From Meandrina meandrites (taxonomy: Eukaryota > Cnidaria > Anthozoa > Scleractinia > Meandrinidae): a DNA stretch of 64,000 bases. Under the pieces are notes generated by a model. The model saw only the letters and a list, made by a program, of their open reading frames with translations, ran no database searches and was not told where the DNA came from. The DNA lies in NCBI GenBank assembly GCA_963693305.1, contig OY855905.1:44660895-44724894 (forward strand), in the 5' to 3' direction. Positions 38,030-53,200 of this stretch are shown in pieces. Made by a program: the position numbers and the translations under genes. Numbering within the stretch: position 1 is the first letter of the stretch; each line of letters begins with the position of its first letter.

Positions 38030-41000
38030 CTACGACGAGCCAAGAAAATGGTTTCAGTAAGGTAGAAAGAAGGAAAATAATACTCATAAGGGAGTATAGA
38101 TGAACTGACCAGTTTAACCCTTTCACTCCCATGGGACACACCACATTTTTGTAGAACGGTAACTATGGACCGAACGACCACGTACAATAATTACACCATT
38201 TGAAAGGTATTGCTTGTGGTATGTCATAAATCATACTAAGAGTCGAAGATGAAGTCACTGTTTCAATTCAAAAGCATCCCAAACGAAAGAAAAGAAAACG
38301 TTGAAAAATATCTTTTTCCTCTCATATTTTGGGTATAATGCGTGGGTTGTTGTCAGATATTAACTTGACTTTGAAGAAAGAAGAAAAAAATAGCAAAGTT
38401 GTGTGTGTGGGGGGGGGGGGGGGGGGGGGGGGTAATCAAGTCTCATATATTGGAAGGAGGTAAGATTTTTTTTTGTTTAAAGACAGATCTGTCCAAGACC
38501 ATTTTGCTGTCCCAATTTCATACAAATTGTTCAAGTATTGAGCATGTAATGGCATCTTGTGTCATACTGCACTCTTGGAAGTGACCCCCAGAAGAACTGG
38601 TAACGCAAAGCCAGGCTTACCTCGCACTTGTGATTCTAAACTTGTGATAACTGATACTGCTTGATGAAGGATAACAAGCTGTGAAACAAAGAAACGACTT
38701 TAAGAGAAACAGTTGAAACTGAAGATGAAAAATACTACATCGTGAGAGGTTATTACCAACAACATACATAAATGTCACATGTACAACAAGGTCAAAACGA
38801 AGGCAGGAATAGCATTAGGACGTGGTGACAGTAACGAATTGTAATATAATTTATAAAGAAAACAATCCTATGGGAATATGAAGGGAAGGGTCTCACTCTG
38901 AAGTAGCGAATAACTCAAAATCTCACACAACTCGACTGACGAAAGTACTAATTGATAATTGGACTTGTTTTGAAACTGGTTAATCAGGAAATGCAAAACG
39001 GCGCTGACAGAAGCAACAGTGCCAGCCACGCTTATTATTTTAATACCTGACAGCCTGGAGGTATCCACCTTTGCAAGCGGAATGAGAAAATTCTACTAAG
39101 ACCTGCTGTGTTTTTGTTTTGTTACCTTGGTTTGGGGTTTGTCACTCTCTAAATGCAATTGACACATTCGGCCCAATTCTTTGAAGGCGCCGTTGATGTC
39201 TCGAACTCTCATCCTGTAATAAAGAGTTATGATTTTTTGAGTTGTAGGTAGCTTAGTGCCTCACCTTAGTCTGTTTAGAATTAGAGTTGGATTTGTCACC
39301 CTGTAAATGCATCATACACATTCTTCCCAATTCTTTGAAGGCTCCATTTATGTCTCGAACTCTCAACCTGTTAAGGCAAGGTGCAGAGCACAAATTTGTA
39401 CTGTTGAATATCAAATCGATCAGGGCTTTTTCCTTTCTTTCGCAGGGTCCCTGGGAAAATCAAATTACCTTGAGCCTTTTAATGGTTGATGAAAGGTTAA
39501 ACGTTTCTTCTTCACACTAACCAATTTTATTCCTTTAAGTTTTATATTAACAAAAACGTACGTTAAATTTCAAACTCCATCACGGTAACCATCCCACGCA
39601 ATTAACATGCCCTCCACCCCACCCTCCCAGATAAACACAATCAACTCTGACATGAGATCAGGAATTCATGCAAGAGGGATGATGTAACATCAGTAAGAAA
39701 AGCAAAAATAAGGCACAAGACCATTGGCAAGATTCATGCAGCAAGTCAAACCACACAGAGACTACAATGCTTAGCTGATAAGTAATACATACCTTTCCCT
39801 TGCATTATTTGCATATCTTCTTTCTTGTTCTCTCACAACTCTGACTCTGCCAGTGCCGTTATCCTCACCACCATCATCTGTTAATTTATCCTCGTCGTCT
39901 TCGCCGTCCACAATCAAGTCCCTACTGTCCCTTTCATCTCCTAGATCCCCGTTACTCTTCATGTCTTGTTTTGAGGATGAGTCTTTGCTACTTTTGGGAC
40001 CATCACCACCAGTGTCCATTTTAGAGCCATCTGCAAATTGAGTACAAAATAATTTTTTACAAAAAGCCATGCAACAACAATTTCCAGCCAACCTCTTGTG
40101 AGTGAGGGGCCATGGCAGACAATGGCTGTGTGCACCAGGTGTACAAAGCAGAGGTCGCATATTTCACAAGACACTTTACTTTAACAGTGCCTCTCCTCAC
40201 CCAAATACACAAATGGGTTATGCCAAGCCATCCCCTCAAAAGGAAAGAGCCACCCCCCCCCCCCCCCCCCCCCCCCCCGTCCCTCTCCACTATTCCCCCC
40301 TCCTGATGTTCTACAGAGTTGCTAGATTTCAACTGTGCGGGGTCTGATATAAAAACAACTGCTGTTAAACAAGTTACACAAAATAACTTCAAATGGATTT
40401 AAAGGAATTGTTTTGGTTGGAAAAGCTTTAAACGAGAGTCTTACCATATTGCCAATTTTTGTCCAAAGGAGAACTAGATTCCAGCCTACTTATCTAAATT
40501 GGTGCAAGCCAAGTAACTGATGTATAGTGATGTTCACAGTCCTAACAACCTTAAGCCATGCAAGTAGATAAAAGTAAAAATGATGTGTGTACATACATCT
40601 TGACTCGCTGGTCTCAGAGTTACTTGGAGACATCTGAGAGCCTGCACCTCTACTTGATAAATTACTGGGAGATGCCATACCAGGGTCATCTTCCATTCCA
40701 CTGTGTCCACCACTCTAAGATCATAAAACAGAAACGCAATCAAAACAGATCCTTGCAAGACACAAATCACATTTCAAGGGAACGTTACGAGGGATGAGAC
40801 TCTGGCTTTAGAAGGAATTTTACTAATGTGAGGCAGTCAAAAACTTGAAAACTTGTGAAGGCCTTATTTATCAACAGTGCATTGCAGAAAACTTGGCTCA
40901 CCATTTGATCCATAGGTTGTACGGCTGAAGCTACACTACTTCCCACAGATGTTGAATAACCGACAGGCTGAACACCACCACTTGCTCCTGCAGCAGCAGC

Positions 41001-44000
41001 AGCAGCAGCAGCTGCCGCACTCAGCAGGCTTCCAGCTACAACAGGCGACATTCCAGGTGGGAGACTACCTTCAGCATGGGTGCGTAGAACATGAATAGCA
41101 TCATCAAGCCTTTCCTCCATTCTGCTCTGCTGTAATGACAATAGGACAGACAGTTAGGTTAAAGGTTCAATTAGAGTTACAATCAGTTAGAGTTACAGTT
41201 AGAGTTACAATTCAAAAGACTAGCTCAATTTTTCCAGTCATATATCAAATGTATGCAAAAAGATCAATAATCAATTACATGTTATGCTGCGCTTTCGAAA
41301 ACTTATACCCAGGGGCACCTTACTCAAGCTTTACAAGGCATAAATTTTACCACATTTCTACTATTGCTCCTCTGTCTGGCATTTTTGTAGCGCGCGCGAT
41401 GCGGAAAAGCTTGAAGCACTAAATAAGAGAATCCTTAGATTCGTACTTGGGGATTACTCGTCCCCATACAGCTGTCTTCTCAAGAAAGTCAACTCCACCT
41501 CATTAGCTAATAAGCGCGTTCAAAACTTCCTAATATTACTATATAAAAGTCTGTTTTTCCCCCATTTTCCAGCTTACATGAAAAATATGTTCTCACTTCG
41601 GTCCTCCTGTCACAATCTACGTGGAAATAACATTTTGTCCCTTTGTAAGCCTAGAACTACGAGCTTTGGCCTTAGCTCTTTTACATATTTCGCAGCTAAA
41701 AAATGGAATGAGTTACCAGACTGCATTAGAACAAGTGACTTTTCGGAATTTAAAAGGAGCATTCAGAGAATGACTTTTGTTTAGATAGATTTTGCTTATA
41801 TTATTTATTTGTAGATTCTAGTTTCTTCTAAGTGTGTAATTTATTTTTGTAACGTATTTTAATGTATTTTATTATTATTATTATTATTATTATTATCATT
41901 ATTATTATTATTATCATTATTATTACGATTATATTTCTCGAAGATATTAGCTACTAATATTTATATTACAAGCTACTCTAAAATTCGAGAGAAAATAAAG
42001 TCTATGTATGTATGTATGTATGTATGTATGTATGTATCAGGAAAAACAAGCTTCCTCTCCAGAACTTAGTGATAACCTTAGTACCATAACATGTAGTGCA
42101 CAAGATATTTATATTGCTTACAAGGGAGTGTAAGTGGCTCTCGTATGGTGGTGATGTTGGTTGATTGGCTGTTCTTCCCCAGCTTGCAGAGTGTCCTGAA
42201 GCTCCAGAGCCAGCTGTAAAAATGATAAATAGCAACATTGTTATTCGTTTATAATTGTCATAATCATCATAATGAGTTCATGATCCTTCATCATCACCAT
42301 AATCATCATAACCATCAACATTCCATTGTCAACACTTCACATTCTGGGTGTACCTCAGAGAAGAAAGTGTACACATGCACAAGATCTTTAATGAAACAAA
42401 TACACTCTTCAACATTGCTGACCCGCAATGAAGTTGCTATTTTCTGCCCAGTCAATAATAATTTGATAACAGCTTGGGTCGTTCCTTCACAGGTGCAAAC
42501 TTAAACTCATATTTAGACATCTCCTCGTTGTTTGGTGAGATTTTGTTTCCTTGCTCATACTACATGTATTATCTACGCAGTTTACATCGTTTTCAATAGT
42601 TTTGTAAAGTAGCGGACTAGTGAAAGTGGCTCACAAGCGCCAAAGGCACTAGCACCTAGGGGAGGTCTAGGGGCATGCCCCCAGGAAAATTTTTAAAATG
42701 AACACTCATAAACGCCATTTCAAGCGTTTTTTCCTCCAGTCAGTAAGTTCATGAGATGCTCAAGTAAAAAATATAATAGTAAACTCCCAAATATTGCCTT
42801 GGTATCAAAGTACCGGACGTGGAATGGGGAAATGACCAGATGATACGTCCGGCCTCTGGCCTCGAATGAAAACCATGGGTCTATACGTGTGTGATAAAAT
42901 CTCAATCTACGTTTCTGACTTTGAAATACATTTAAAAATACAACAAAACTCCACTGAGCAAGTGCCATGCTTGCTAATAAAATGAACACAAGGTCTGTCT
43001 ACCTGCTAGCCAATAATCAGTAATGTCCTACCTGACAAGGGTCTTTCATTAACACTAGCCAAGGGAGGAGGAGAGGCAACTGGTGTTGACGGGTTTGATG
43101 AGTATGATCCACCATTGTCTGTGGGGTAAATCTGCAAAATAATTTTTTTGATTAATATTTACAGTATAAACCAGAAATGATGTGTGACCTTTTGGCACAT
43201 AGCCCTGATGTACAATATAAATGTGTGCCTTGTGTGACTTCTACTGGACTATGTTAACCTTCAAGTGGTATGGTTCTCTCTGCTCTGGTGTTATTTCGCA
43301 GTCAGTTTATATCACTACCTGGACATCATTTCAGCACAAAAATGGTTACATGCAAACCTCCATCATGCAGCACCACAATAACGTCGACACTGCCTCAGGA
43401 TTACAGCAAAGTTAATCTGTGACTTGTTAAAACATAAATTGATAATAAATGTGTTTGTTTGTTCAGAATAACACTTACTGATGCCAAGGCTTTGCCAAGA
43501 GTGTCTCCAGTCTGTGAGCCAGATGTTGGGACCCTAGAGCTGTGAGGAGCTACATGAAAAGCAAGAAAAATCAAAACGATAAGCAACAAGGCAACAAGGG
43601 ACAGTAAAAACTCAACACAAATCAGCCACAGGATATATTAGCCAAAAAAAAATAGTACATCAACTTTACTGTGAAGGTAATAATACAAATTCAAGGCAAA
43701 GTTCATACCCATTGGATCGCTTCCATTGAGAGGAGGTGAGACAGAAGAATGAAGATAGGGGGATGATTGTCCATGGTGCATTCCAGACTGCCTAAAGGAT
43801 GTCATGGGTGGTAAAGATGAAAGTCTTTCCATTGGTTCACCATGTGCCAGGTGATGGTAACCCTGTGGAAAGAGGTGCGATAAAGCTGATGAGCTGACAC
43901 AGTGACACCAACAAACACTGATTTCTTTTGAACAGGGTTCTTACCTCCAGATTAGCAAAATGATGTTCATATCTATTTCAAGTAATTCAACTGTGAGATA

Positions 44001-47000
44001 GGCACGATTTACTAACTTGGATTCAATTTGGTCAATTAACTTTGATAACACCAGTTGCAGTGAATCAATTATTATTGGAAATAATCAATATCAATAGCTG
44101 ATTGATGATCCACTGACATCAGCAATCAATAACAGTCCAACTCACAGAAAAAAAAAACATTATAATCAATTGCAAATAGGAACTTTGCTAAGCATGACAT
44201 TTGGTTACACAGCCAAAATTTGACACTAGGAGTGTATCGTAAACATTTTTATCAAAGTAAATGTAACCTTGAATATTCAGATTCTTCACTACCCTAAAAT
44301 TTTTACATAGTATTGAATGTAATTTACTAGTTTTTTTTTGGACTTTACCTCTAGGTAGTCTAGTGTATATTCACATTGCAGGCTAATACATGTATGTAAG
44401 AGAATGTTTTCACACCAAAACATTCTTACTAAATAAGTAGATTTAGAAACAGTACTAGCTACAAGCTGTTGTAAGTAGAGGAGATATCAAATTATTAGTT
44501 ATTTTTTTATGATTTAGAAGAAAATCAGCAAGCATATGGTGAGTTCTGCAAGTTAATTAATATTATGCACACAATATACCGGTCGCTTAAGTTAAACATA
44601 CACAACACCAAAAACAACAAACAATCATTCTTGTTTGAGACTAGATCTGCTAGGAGGGTTAACAAATCTGAGATAAAATTTTGTTGTTTTATATAAAAAA
44701 GATACTTGCAGTGATTTGCCTCTTCGACACAACAAAAAAAAATCCAATTCAGTAAAAGAAAAAAAATCAGGAATCAACTGCTTTGTTTTGAATAGTGACA
44801 GTGTTTCTTTCTACAGATGCTTGACTTTTGACAGCCAGTATAAACCAGCATAAAACTTTAGAGCAAGACCAAGCAATGAGACAAGACAGAATGTCCAGCT
44901 TACTGAGTTTAACACTGTACAATAGCACTCTAAAACCCTTAATGCCACCAGTGCATTATGCATGTACCCCGCACAGGTTAGAGCCTTAGCTGAGCTTATT
45001 CTGAAGTAGTTTAGAAGACGTGATCAGCACATGCTGATTGTACAATGTATGTGCATGTAACACCATAAACAGTGCCCACCCTCGACTGGTGAATAGCTGG
45101 ACCCTTTGCTAATGCTGAAACAGGAATACCACGAACGTCGCTCTAAAAACAAACAAATAAACAAAACCCCTCATCATAAACATAAAAACAAAAAACACAA
45201 CTTCCCAGCTACAAAACACCAAAGCAGAGATGTGATTGTAAACTGCTATCAGCTTACCATGCCATCTCTTGGATGCATGCCGTAACTGTTGCCATATGAC
45301 CCCGCTGAACTGGAATAAGATCCTGGGCCAAGCTGGCCACTGTGCCCCCATGGATCAGGTGAGCCATGATCTATGAATTAACAAAATAAAAACATGAAAA
45401 TGTAAGATACCAACAAGGACAATCAACAATGGATTTTTTCGAACTTCCTGATAACTTGAGCCAAAAATTGTTTGCCTTGGATTGCCTTCACCCACAATTT
45501 TTCAGATGTCTGATTTTGTGAAGCAATTTTTGTTTCCCTTGGAAGGTATAGAAATTGGGATTGCACTGTAGCCAGATGATGAATACAAGAGTAAAATACA
45601 GATGTTTCCCCGACTGAACATGTTAAACTCATCAACAATAGATGAGCTTGGGAAAGGTGCCTGGAAAGATGGTGGAGCCACGAGCACAAGAGCTGAGCAC
45701 ATAGGGTAACCATGACAGCACCGTGAGCGGCAACCACCAAGCACCATCACATTGAAAAACAGTGGAACAAGGAAACTTACCTCATAGTTACCAGAAAGAG
45801 GGAGGGAGGGTAGGGAGTGAAATTGCTGAGCACAATCGAAAGGCAAGAATGCACATGAAAATGATTTGACCTCAACTGCCATGCTCTAAAACCATGTGAC
45901 TCCCTGCAGAGCCCCCACCCCACCAATCAAGTTCATGTGTTCAAACAAACCTTGAACATCACAGAAATCGTAGCAAATTATGCAAGGTTCAAACTACTCT
46001 CCTGATAAACCAATTCAACCTTTAATACCAGCTCAAGGATAATGCAAAGACAAATATCACAGAAATGTCAGGAAGCCATAGAGAAATGAATAACATTGAA
46101 ATAAATTTACAAACATCACAAGTTACTACAAACTGTACATGTATAGGAGAATCAGTTGAAGGGCTCAGTGGAATCAGGGCAAATAGGAAAGCTAATTACC
46201 AACAAGGTAGAAATTTCGTCAGAGCTGATAGAGAATAATCTCAAACAGCCATAGAATAAAGGTGTAGCATCATTTCCTTCAGGTGGGAAGTTAATAGTTA
46301 GGTCACTAAATCTACTGCTGTCAGGAAATGAGCAGATTGACCAGGCGATTAAGACCACTTAATGTAGTGACCTGGAAGGAAAAACTACTGCGCGCATGCA
46401 GTGTGCTCAAATCCTTTTTGCTTCTGTTGTAGTAGTTGAAATTTTATCACTGAATATTCCTTTTCAGTTTTAAAATTTAGCATTGTTAGAAGAGGCAACA
46501 GTTAAGAGAAATGTATTCAAATATTTTCAAAAAAGCCAAATATTAGAGTATCAATTCAAATGTATGAAAATTTATCCACATTCATGATCAGTTTGCAAGG
46601 AGAATAGCAATTAATGAAGGGTGGTGTAAAGGCAAGGTAGACAAAAACACTGCTAGGAATTCTTGGAATCAGTAGGTTTGTTATCAAAAACAGGAAGTCA
46701 GGTCAAATATGCAAGTTAAGATTTCCACTATCACAAAGAAAGCAATCACCTTTTCGCTAAGCTGAATCACTTACTGCAGTCGTTACAACAAAATACAGGA
46801 TCTATAAGCTCTTTGCGTTAAGAGCAGTAAGGGTAGTTAATTTAAATAGCAGATTGAACATAATATGAAGCATCTATGAAGTGGTGGTTTTATCTTCCTC
46901 ATCTGGAGCCATGATAATTTATAAGCCAGATGCTACAGTGTAAAAACAGAAACAACAGCAGAAAGGTTTTCTTCATGAAACTGTACTTTGCTTCCATGAA

Positions 47001-50000
47001 TTATAAACAATTCTTCACTTAAAGCCACTCTACATTCTTTAACCAAACATCAGCCATTTCAGGATAGAAATTTAGCTAGTGTTTCTACAGGCAGAGAGTT
47101 GTAGGAATTGAAATGTCATGAATCCTTGAATGAAATACGAAAATTGAAGGAAAAAGGTGAATAGACAATAAGCCACTCTAGCTGGCACAAGGAAAATCGC
47201 TGATTCAAAATACATGTTTGGCTGATGACAGAATAATGTTACTTCAGCTGGAAACCGCAAATCAAGTGTTTAAGAACACAAATGCATATAACAGCCTGTA
47301 CCACACCACACTACCTGAAATGGCCTGCAATGAAAAAGTCATCATGTGTGGATTTAAGCCACTGCAGGTCTTTAACAGACTTGTAATTATTAATAGCCAG
47401 TTGCACTTCTTCATTTTTAACACATGTGTCTTTGTGACATGTCTGTTGCAACAGCAACAACGTTACATCCTTGTGCAGTCATTTTTGCTAGTTTGCGGAT
47501 ACAACAATCCTGTGGATTGTGCTTTAGCTACTGTATAAAGGTTATATAGGCCAGTGTCCTCAATCATCAACAAGTAAAGATCTAATAAGAGGGGATAGCA
47601 CCATGAAATTGACTGTTGCTCTTCGTAAGTGCTTCATGGCTGCCTTATCAAGCACAGAGAAACCTTGAAGGAATGTCAGGTAGGATTTAGGAACAGTAAA
47701 TCAAACTGCTCATTCATTAGACTTTTTAGTCCTTGGTGGTTTTCATTTCAAAACACAGAGTAAATTTTAACAAGTCCAGTAGTGAAACAGACCACAACAA
47801 GTTGACACAGGAGAGAAAGCGAGAAACATACTTTATAGATAGTAGATTGTAACAAGAGACTGAGTTTTCAAAATGGTGGTCAAAGAGCACAAGGCAAGCT
47901 GTATAAGATGTGCTGCGTTATTTGTTAAGTGATAATCCTTCTTACCCATGTAGTAAGTATCCGCATAGATTCCTCCCTTTGGAGAGTAATGGGATTGAGT
48001 TAGGGCATCCCCAGGATGAGGCATCATGTCATCAGCACCAGGCGAATAGACCTATAAAAGAAGTGAACAATGTTTAATTTTAGCATTCCAAAGAATGAAA
48101 AGGATGCATATTAGATGCCAAAGCACACAAAAAGATAAACCAAGATCAAGAGGCAAATTAAGACAGCAGTCACTTATAAAGCACTGGCTTGTCATTTTAC
48201 TACCAAGCATGCTCTTATATATTTACTCTCATATTTTAAACAATAATTGCAGAGGAAAAGCACATGTAAATTGTCTTTTCGCAGGGGGTCACAATGGAGT
48301 AACAGTTGTTTCAAGTTACTCAGCATATGGGATCAAGAAACCGCTTTTAAAAGCTCTTGGAAGTTCTGAAATCTCCACAAGGCTTATCTACATCCTGTTA
48401 TGACTTATTTAGGCTCACAATCTCAGCTGAGAGAAATGACACAGGTAATATTTAAGACCTTCTGTTTCATCTCTGAGGACACATCTTGAAGTCAAAGTGA
48501 TGTGACATCCGTGTAAATAAACCCAATATTCAAACAACACTGCTCAATAAAAATGCCTCAAATGTACTTAGAGATATAAATAATACCTTTCCCCTGGCAT
48601 GATAGGGAAGTAAGGGCCTTTGATGAGGATATGGATGTCTCCACATGGAAAAACCTTTTACAAAAATCACTGCACTAAACAACAGGCCAAGTTTTGTCTG
48701 GCTTATTTTATCTGCTCCCTAACAGTGCCTCATGCAGGCAACATTAGGACTCTAATCTAATTACTGTAAAATGATCCTTGCATCTAAACAATGATCTTGG
48801 TTATGTTTTTTACCAATCACAAGCACTCAAGTTCTGATCTGGCTATCATGTGACAAAAGGTGACATTGATCCTTGACAGAGCCATCACTGTTTTCTTGTA
48901 ATTGTATCCCAGAAGAGGAAACCACAGTTTCCACAGTCAGGGAAAGAATTTGGCAGCTTTTCCTTCCTATTTTTACAGATGTTTCACATTTCAAGCTTCA
49001 CAGCTATTAATTGCCTTGAAAAACTAGGGGATTCTACCAAACTAAAACACTTTATAACAGTGCAATTGACAGAAATTCTGGTTATGTAAGGGATTAAGAA
49101 TTCTCAGCAGCATGTTTTTAATCCATCAGCACTGCAAAGAATGACAATAAGTTTCTTCTTTACTCTGCCAGTCTGGAAAAACATTTTTGCAAATCTTTAC
49201 ATGTCGTTAAAATGTCTTTATAAAATCATTGCTTCAAACACCACTTTCAAAGAGCTTGCATTATAAAACCACAGCTTAATCAAGATTTTTACTGTTGAGT
49301 GAATGGGCTGCTGTGAACATTTAATTTCCTTGCCTCTCCTCCCTTAGTGCTGCTGTTTGCTCACTTCTCATATAACAGATAGTATTCCAAGTTATTCATT
49401 GATAACATCACTTGGTGATTAGAAGACCTGTGCCAGGGTCAAATTGTGCATTTTCATGTGGCTTGAAAACTTATGTGGTTTGTATGGTCTGGAGGATTAA
49501 AACTCACACAGTACAACACTTTTTGGTAAAGGTAAGTCCATTGTAATGTATGCTAGACCAAAAACACTAAAGAAAGCCTTGATTTTTCCAAATTTAGGCA
49601 CCATGTAATCCCCTAACTCACAGCACTCTACTTTCCTTTGCATCAAAGTTGTAGCATCAGTTCTAACAAATACTGAGATAAATGCAGACTTACAGAGAGA
49701 GAACTGTTGTTTTTGCTTGACTTGTACTTCCTTCCTCTCCCTGGAAACAGAGAAAGTACAGCTGTGGTTAATTGCTAAATTAACTTCCATGAAAACTACC
49801 AGGTTAAAAAGGAAACAGCTGTAACATCTTGCTGAAAGACAAATTTTGCTTTGCAGCACAGCATTTTCACAGATATTCGTTACAGGCTCAACAGAAAGCT
49901 AAGAAACATTTTGTTTCATTCAAACTTTGGATCAGACAACAGAAATAGGTACTACCCAGCATATCTAATCAAACAAAATTGAACCAAAATACAATCCAAC

Positions 50001-50200
50001 CCAATCCAACACCAATTGTTCGATGGGGTTCCGTAATCGAACAAAATCAAACATCTAATTTGCTGCAGGTTTGATTATTGAACCAATCGAACACAATCAA
50101 ACTCAATCCAATCGATTTTGTTTGGAAACCGTTTCTTGATAAGTAAATCACCCAGTTGCGTAATCAAAAATATCAACCTTTATTGAATACGCTATATAAA

Positions 50201-50267
<67 letters not shown>

Positions 50268-53200
50268 CAATGGAGTAAATAGAAAGACGTCTGAATATCT
50301 AACTGACCATTCAGTAATCGAACGTTCAATTTTGTTCGATTGTCGCCATTTGGTAATCGAATGTTCAGTTGTGTTTGATTGACCAAATTTTAGTGTGAGT
50401 TTGATTATGGTATGGGTCACACTTGGCAAAGTTTTGCCAGAATTTGTTTACTTTGCGGTAGAAATCTGTCATCGGCCCACTTTGCCTAGTGCGACCCTAA
50501 ATTTTCCGGCCGGCAAAAACTTTGCAAATCAGCCAAAACATCAAACATGCCGTCGTGCTTGGGTGGGGCAGGCAGATTTTCGAAAAGTCGAGCTAAACAA
50601 TAGGAATCACAGCGGTAACTGTCAACGCTTGTCAGTGAAACACGAAACACGATCTACATAAACAAGCATGGGATATTTCAATTTGCGTTCTTTCGCCATG
50701 GATCGAGGTCGATATTTTTTATAATCCATCGCAAATGCATGGTTATTACGGTGATAGTGCGGAATATCAGCAGTATTTTCCCACGTGGCTAAACAAAACA
50801 CTGATGTATCTGGTATCTGGTCAACTTCATTTCTCAATGTGTCAAACACCGACATTTACCTCCAACTAGTGCGACCCTACTCGGCTTGACTAAAAGTTTT
50901 CCTTTCCAGTTGCGGTTTTGAATTTTTGCAGACTTTTAGCCGGCAAAGATGAAAACTTTTCCCAAGTGCGACTCATACCTATGTTTGATTACTGAACCCA
51001 ATCAAATGATTGGTGTTCCATTGGGGTCGATAAGATACTAGCAATATTAAATATTTATGTTTTATTGTTTAAATTATCCAGATTAATAATAATAATAATA
51101 ATTATGACATTTATAATGCGCAAATTTCATAAAATGTTCAAATGCACATGAAAAGATTAAAAACGGAATAACAAAGCTAAAAGCTAATATTACAATTAAA
51201 AGTAAACTTACAATGATTTTAAAAAACTAAAATTACAATTAAAAGTAAACTTACAATGATTTTAAAAAACTAAAATTACAATTAAAAGTAATCTTACAAT
51301 GATTTCAAGAAGCTAAACTAAGTATAAAGCATTAAGTATAAAGGGCAACAATAAGACTCAATTGTCAATGTTGTAGCATGCTTTGCATTTACTTTAAGAT
51401 GGTTTCCGCTGAACAATCAAGCAATAAAGGCAAAAATAAAGATACCAAAAAACAATCTCGTAGCTTCTTAACAGTTTTAATACAGCTAAGAGGAACTTAT
51501 CGAAACTTCAGCTGTCAAGCTGACCCCAGGAGAGAAAAATGAATTTGAAGTTTTTGCACTTATTCCTCCAACTTTCAGCAGAAATCATCTTTATAGTCAA
51601 CGGTGGTACATACACCTGTAGATAAACCATAAAACTCAAAATACAAAATCTGTTCCAGATTAAAGCCCCAAAATTATTCAAATGCAAAATTTGTTTCAGT
51701 ATTAAGGAAATAACAAATCAAAGTTGTAATACTAAAAATTATATGAAAGAAATCCCAAACTATCTGCAACCAAATACAAAACACCTAATATAAAGGGAGC
51801 CACAACCACCAATGCTAATTCTGTGACTGTCAGACTCATTTTAGTGTTCTTTATGAACAGTTGCTTGAAAAGTAAGAATTGGCAGTTCTTTGAAGAAATA
51901 CTAAAGGGCAGTTCTTGAAAGGAAAAGGAAAGCACTAATGATAAATTTAAGTACCAGAATTCTATTATTTTGTTTACCAAAAGTATGTATAAAAAACATG
52001 GGTATTTCAAAATGGGTGAATAGGGGTACGCTAATCCACTGATCCATGGCGTCTGATCATGACAAATGCAGACTGCAGACTGGCTCTCCAGTTAGCCTGA
52101 ATGGCACTTTGGTTACCCCAAATAACGTTCCAATTAGCCTGAATAGAGCTCCGCCAAGCCTAAATGGCATTTTGGTTAGCCTGTTTATGGTTAGCTCTCA
52201 ATAATGGTAATGGTAACACAATATATACCAAAAAAGTGCTAGTCTGCAGTCTGCATTTGTCAGACACCAGCTGATCCATGCTACCATATATCTGGCAAAT
52301 CTGTTTGAGTCCAAGTGCCTTTTTAAGGCCAAATCTGCCGATCCACAAACATCTTCACCCACCTCTATTTCTGACCCAAAGTCAGTAAATGTCCATATAT
52401 TGCATAGAAAATGTACAAGTGTGGCATGTGTAAGCAGGGGCGGATCCAGGAATTTCTGAAAGGGGGGTTGTACACTGTTGTAGTAACCTTTAACGCCAAT
52501 GGTGTGGAAGGCGAGTTACGGCCCCGTGCCTCTGGCACAAGCTCTTAAGGGGTCCAGAGCCATGCCCCTCCCCCCAAAAAATAATGTTTGGGATTTTTCC
52601 CTCTGAAACACCTTTTACAGAATTCCCTGTTAGCTTCTAACCTGACAAGTTTGACTTGTTTGACAAAGCTCAAAACTATTTTCAGCCTTTGATCAAAGCA
52701 GATTTGTAGTGGTCGTAATAATTAATAAACAAATTTCAAGATTAATTTTGGGGCAAATTTGCTGCTTTCATAGTAAATTAGAAATGTTTATAAGCAAATT
52801 GATATAAAATTTATTGTTAGACAACAAGAGTGAAAGAGGCAAAATATTTTATTGCTCTGGGTGTGGCCAGAAAATCATTTCCAATCAAACCAAATCTGTT
52901 TTATAATTAGTTACAAGTATATAAGCCTTGATAAAGAGTCTCAAGCAAAATTACTTTTTACATGGATTTGCGAGTGGGTGCATAATTTGTCATAATTTAT
53001 AACACCGGTAGTCCCTTTAGGTCAAATAGTTTGCCCTGAAAATGCCACATAATTTCTCGTTTCTTTCTGAAAGAAGGGTGGTAAAAGTAATTGTTAAAAT
53101 TTACAAATAAGATAGAGAGAGATGAAAGACAAAACAACTACAGAAATACTTGAATAAGCATGCAACTGAAGTCAAAAATCAAGAATGTTCTGACTCAGTA

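Noticed and set aside
40057..40392. Frames rich in glycine or proline around 40.06-40.39 kb
   Set aside because: They come from the C26 homopolymer inside an E-protein intron.
50148..50429. 93-codon frame rich in isoleucine
   Set aside because: It is a translation of an (ATT)n microsatellite.
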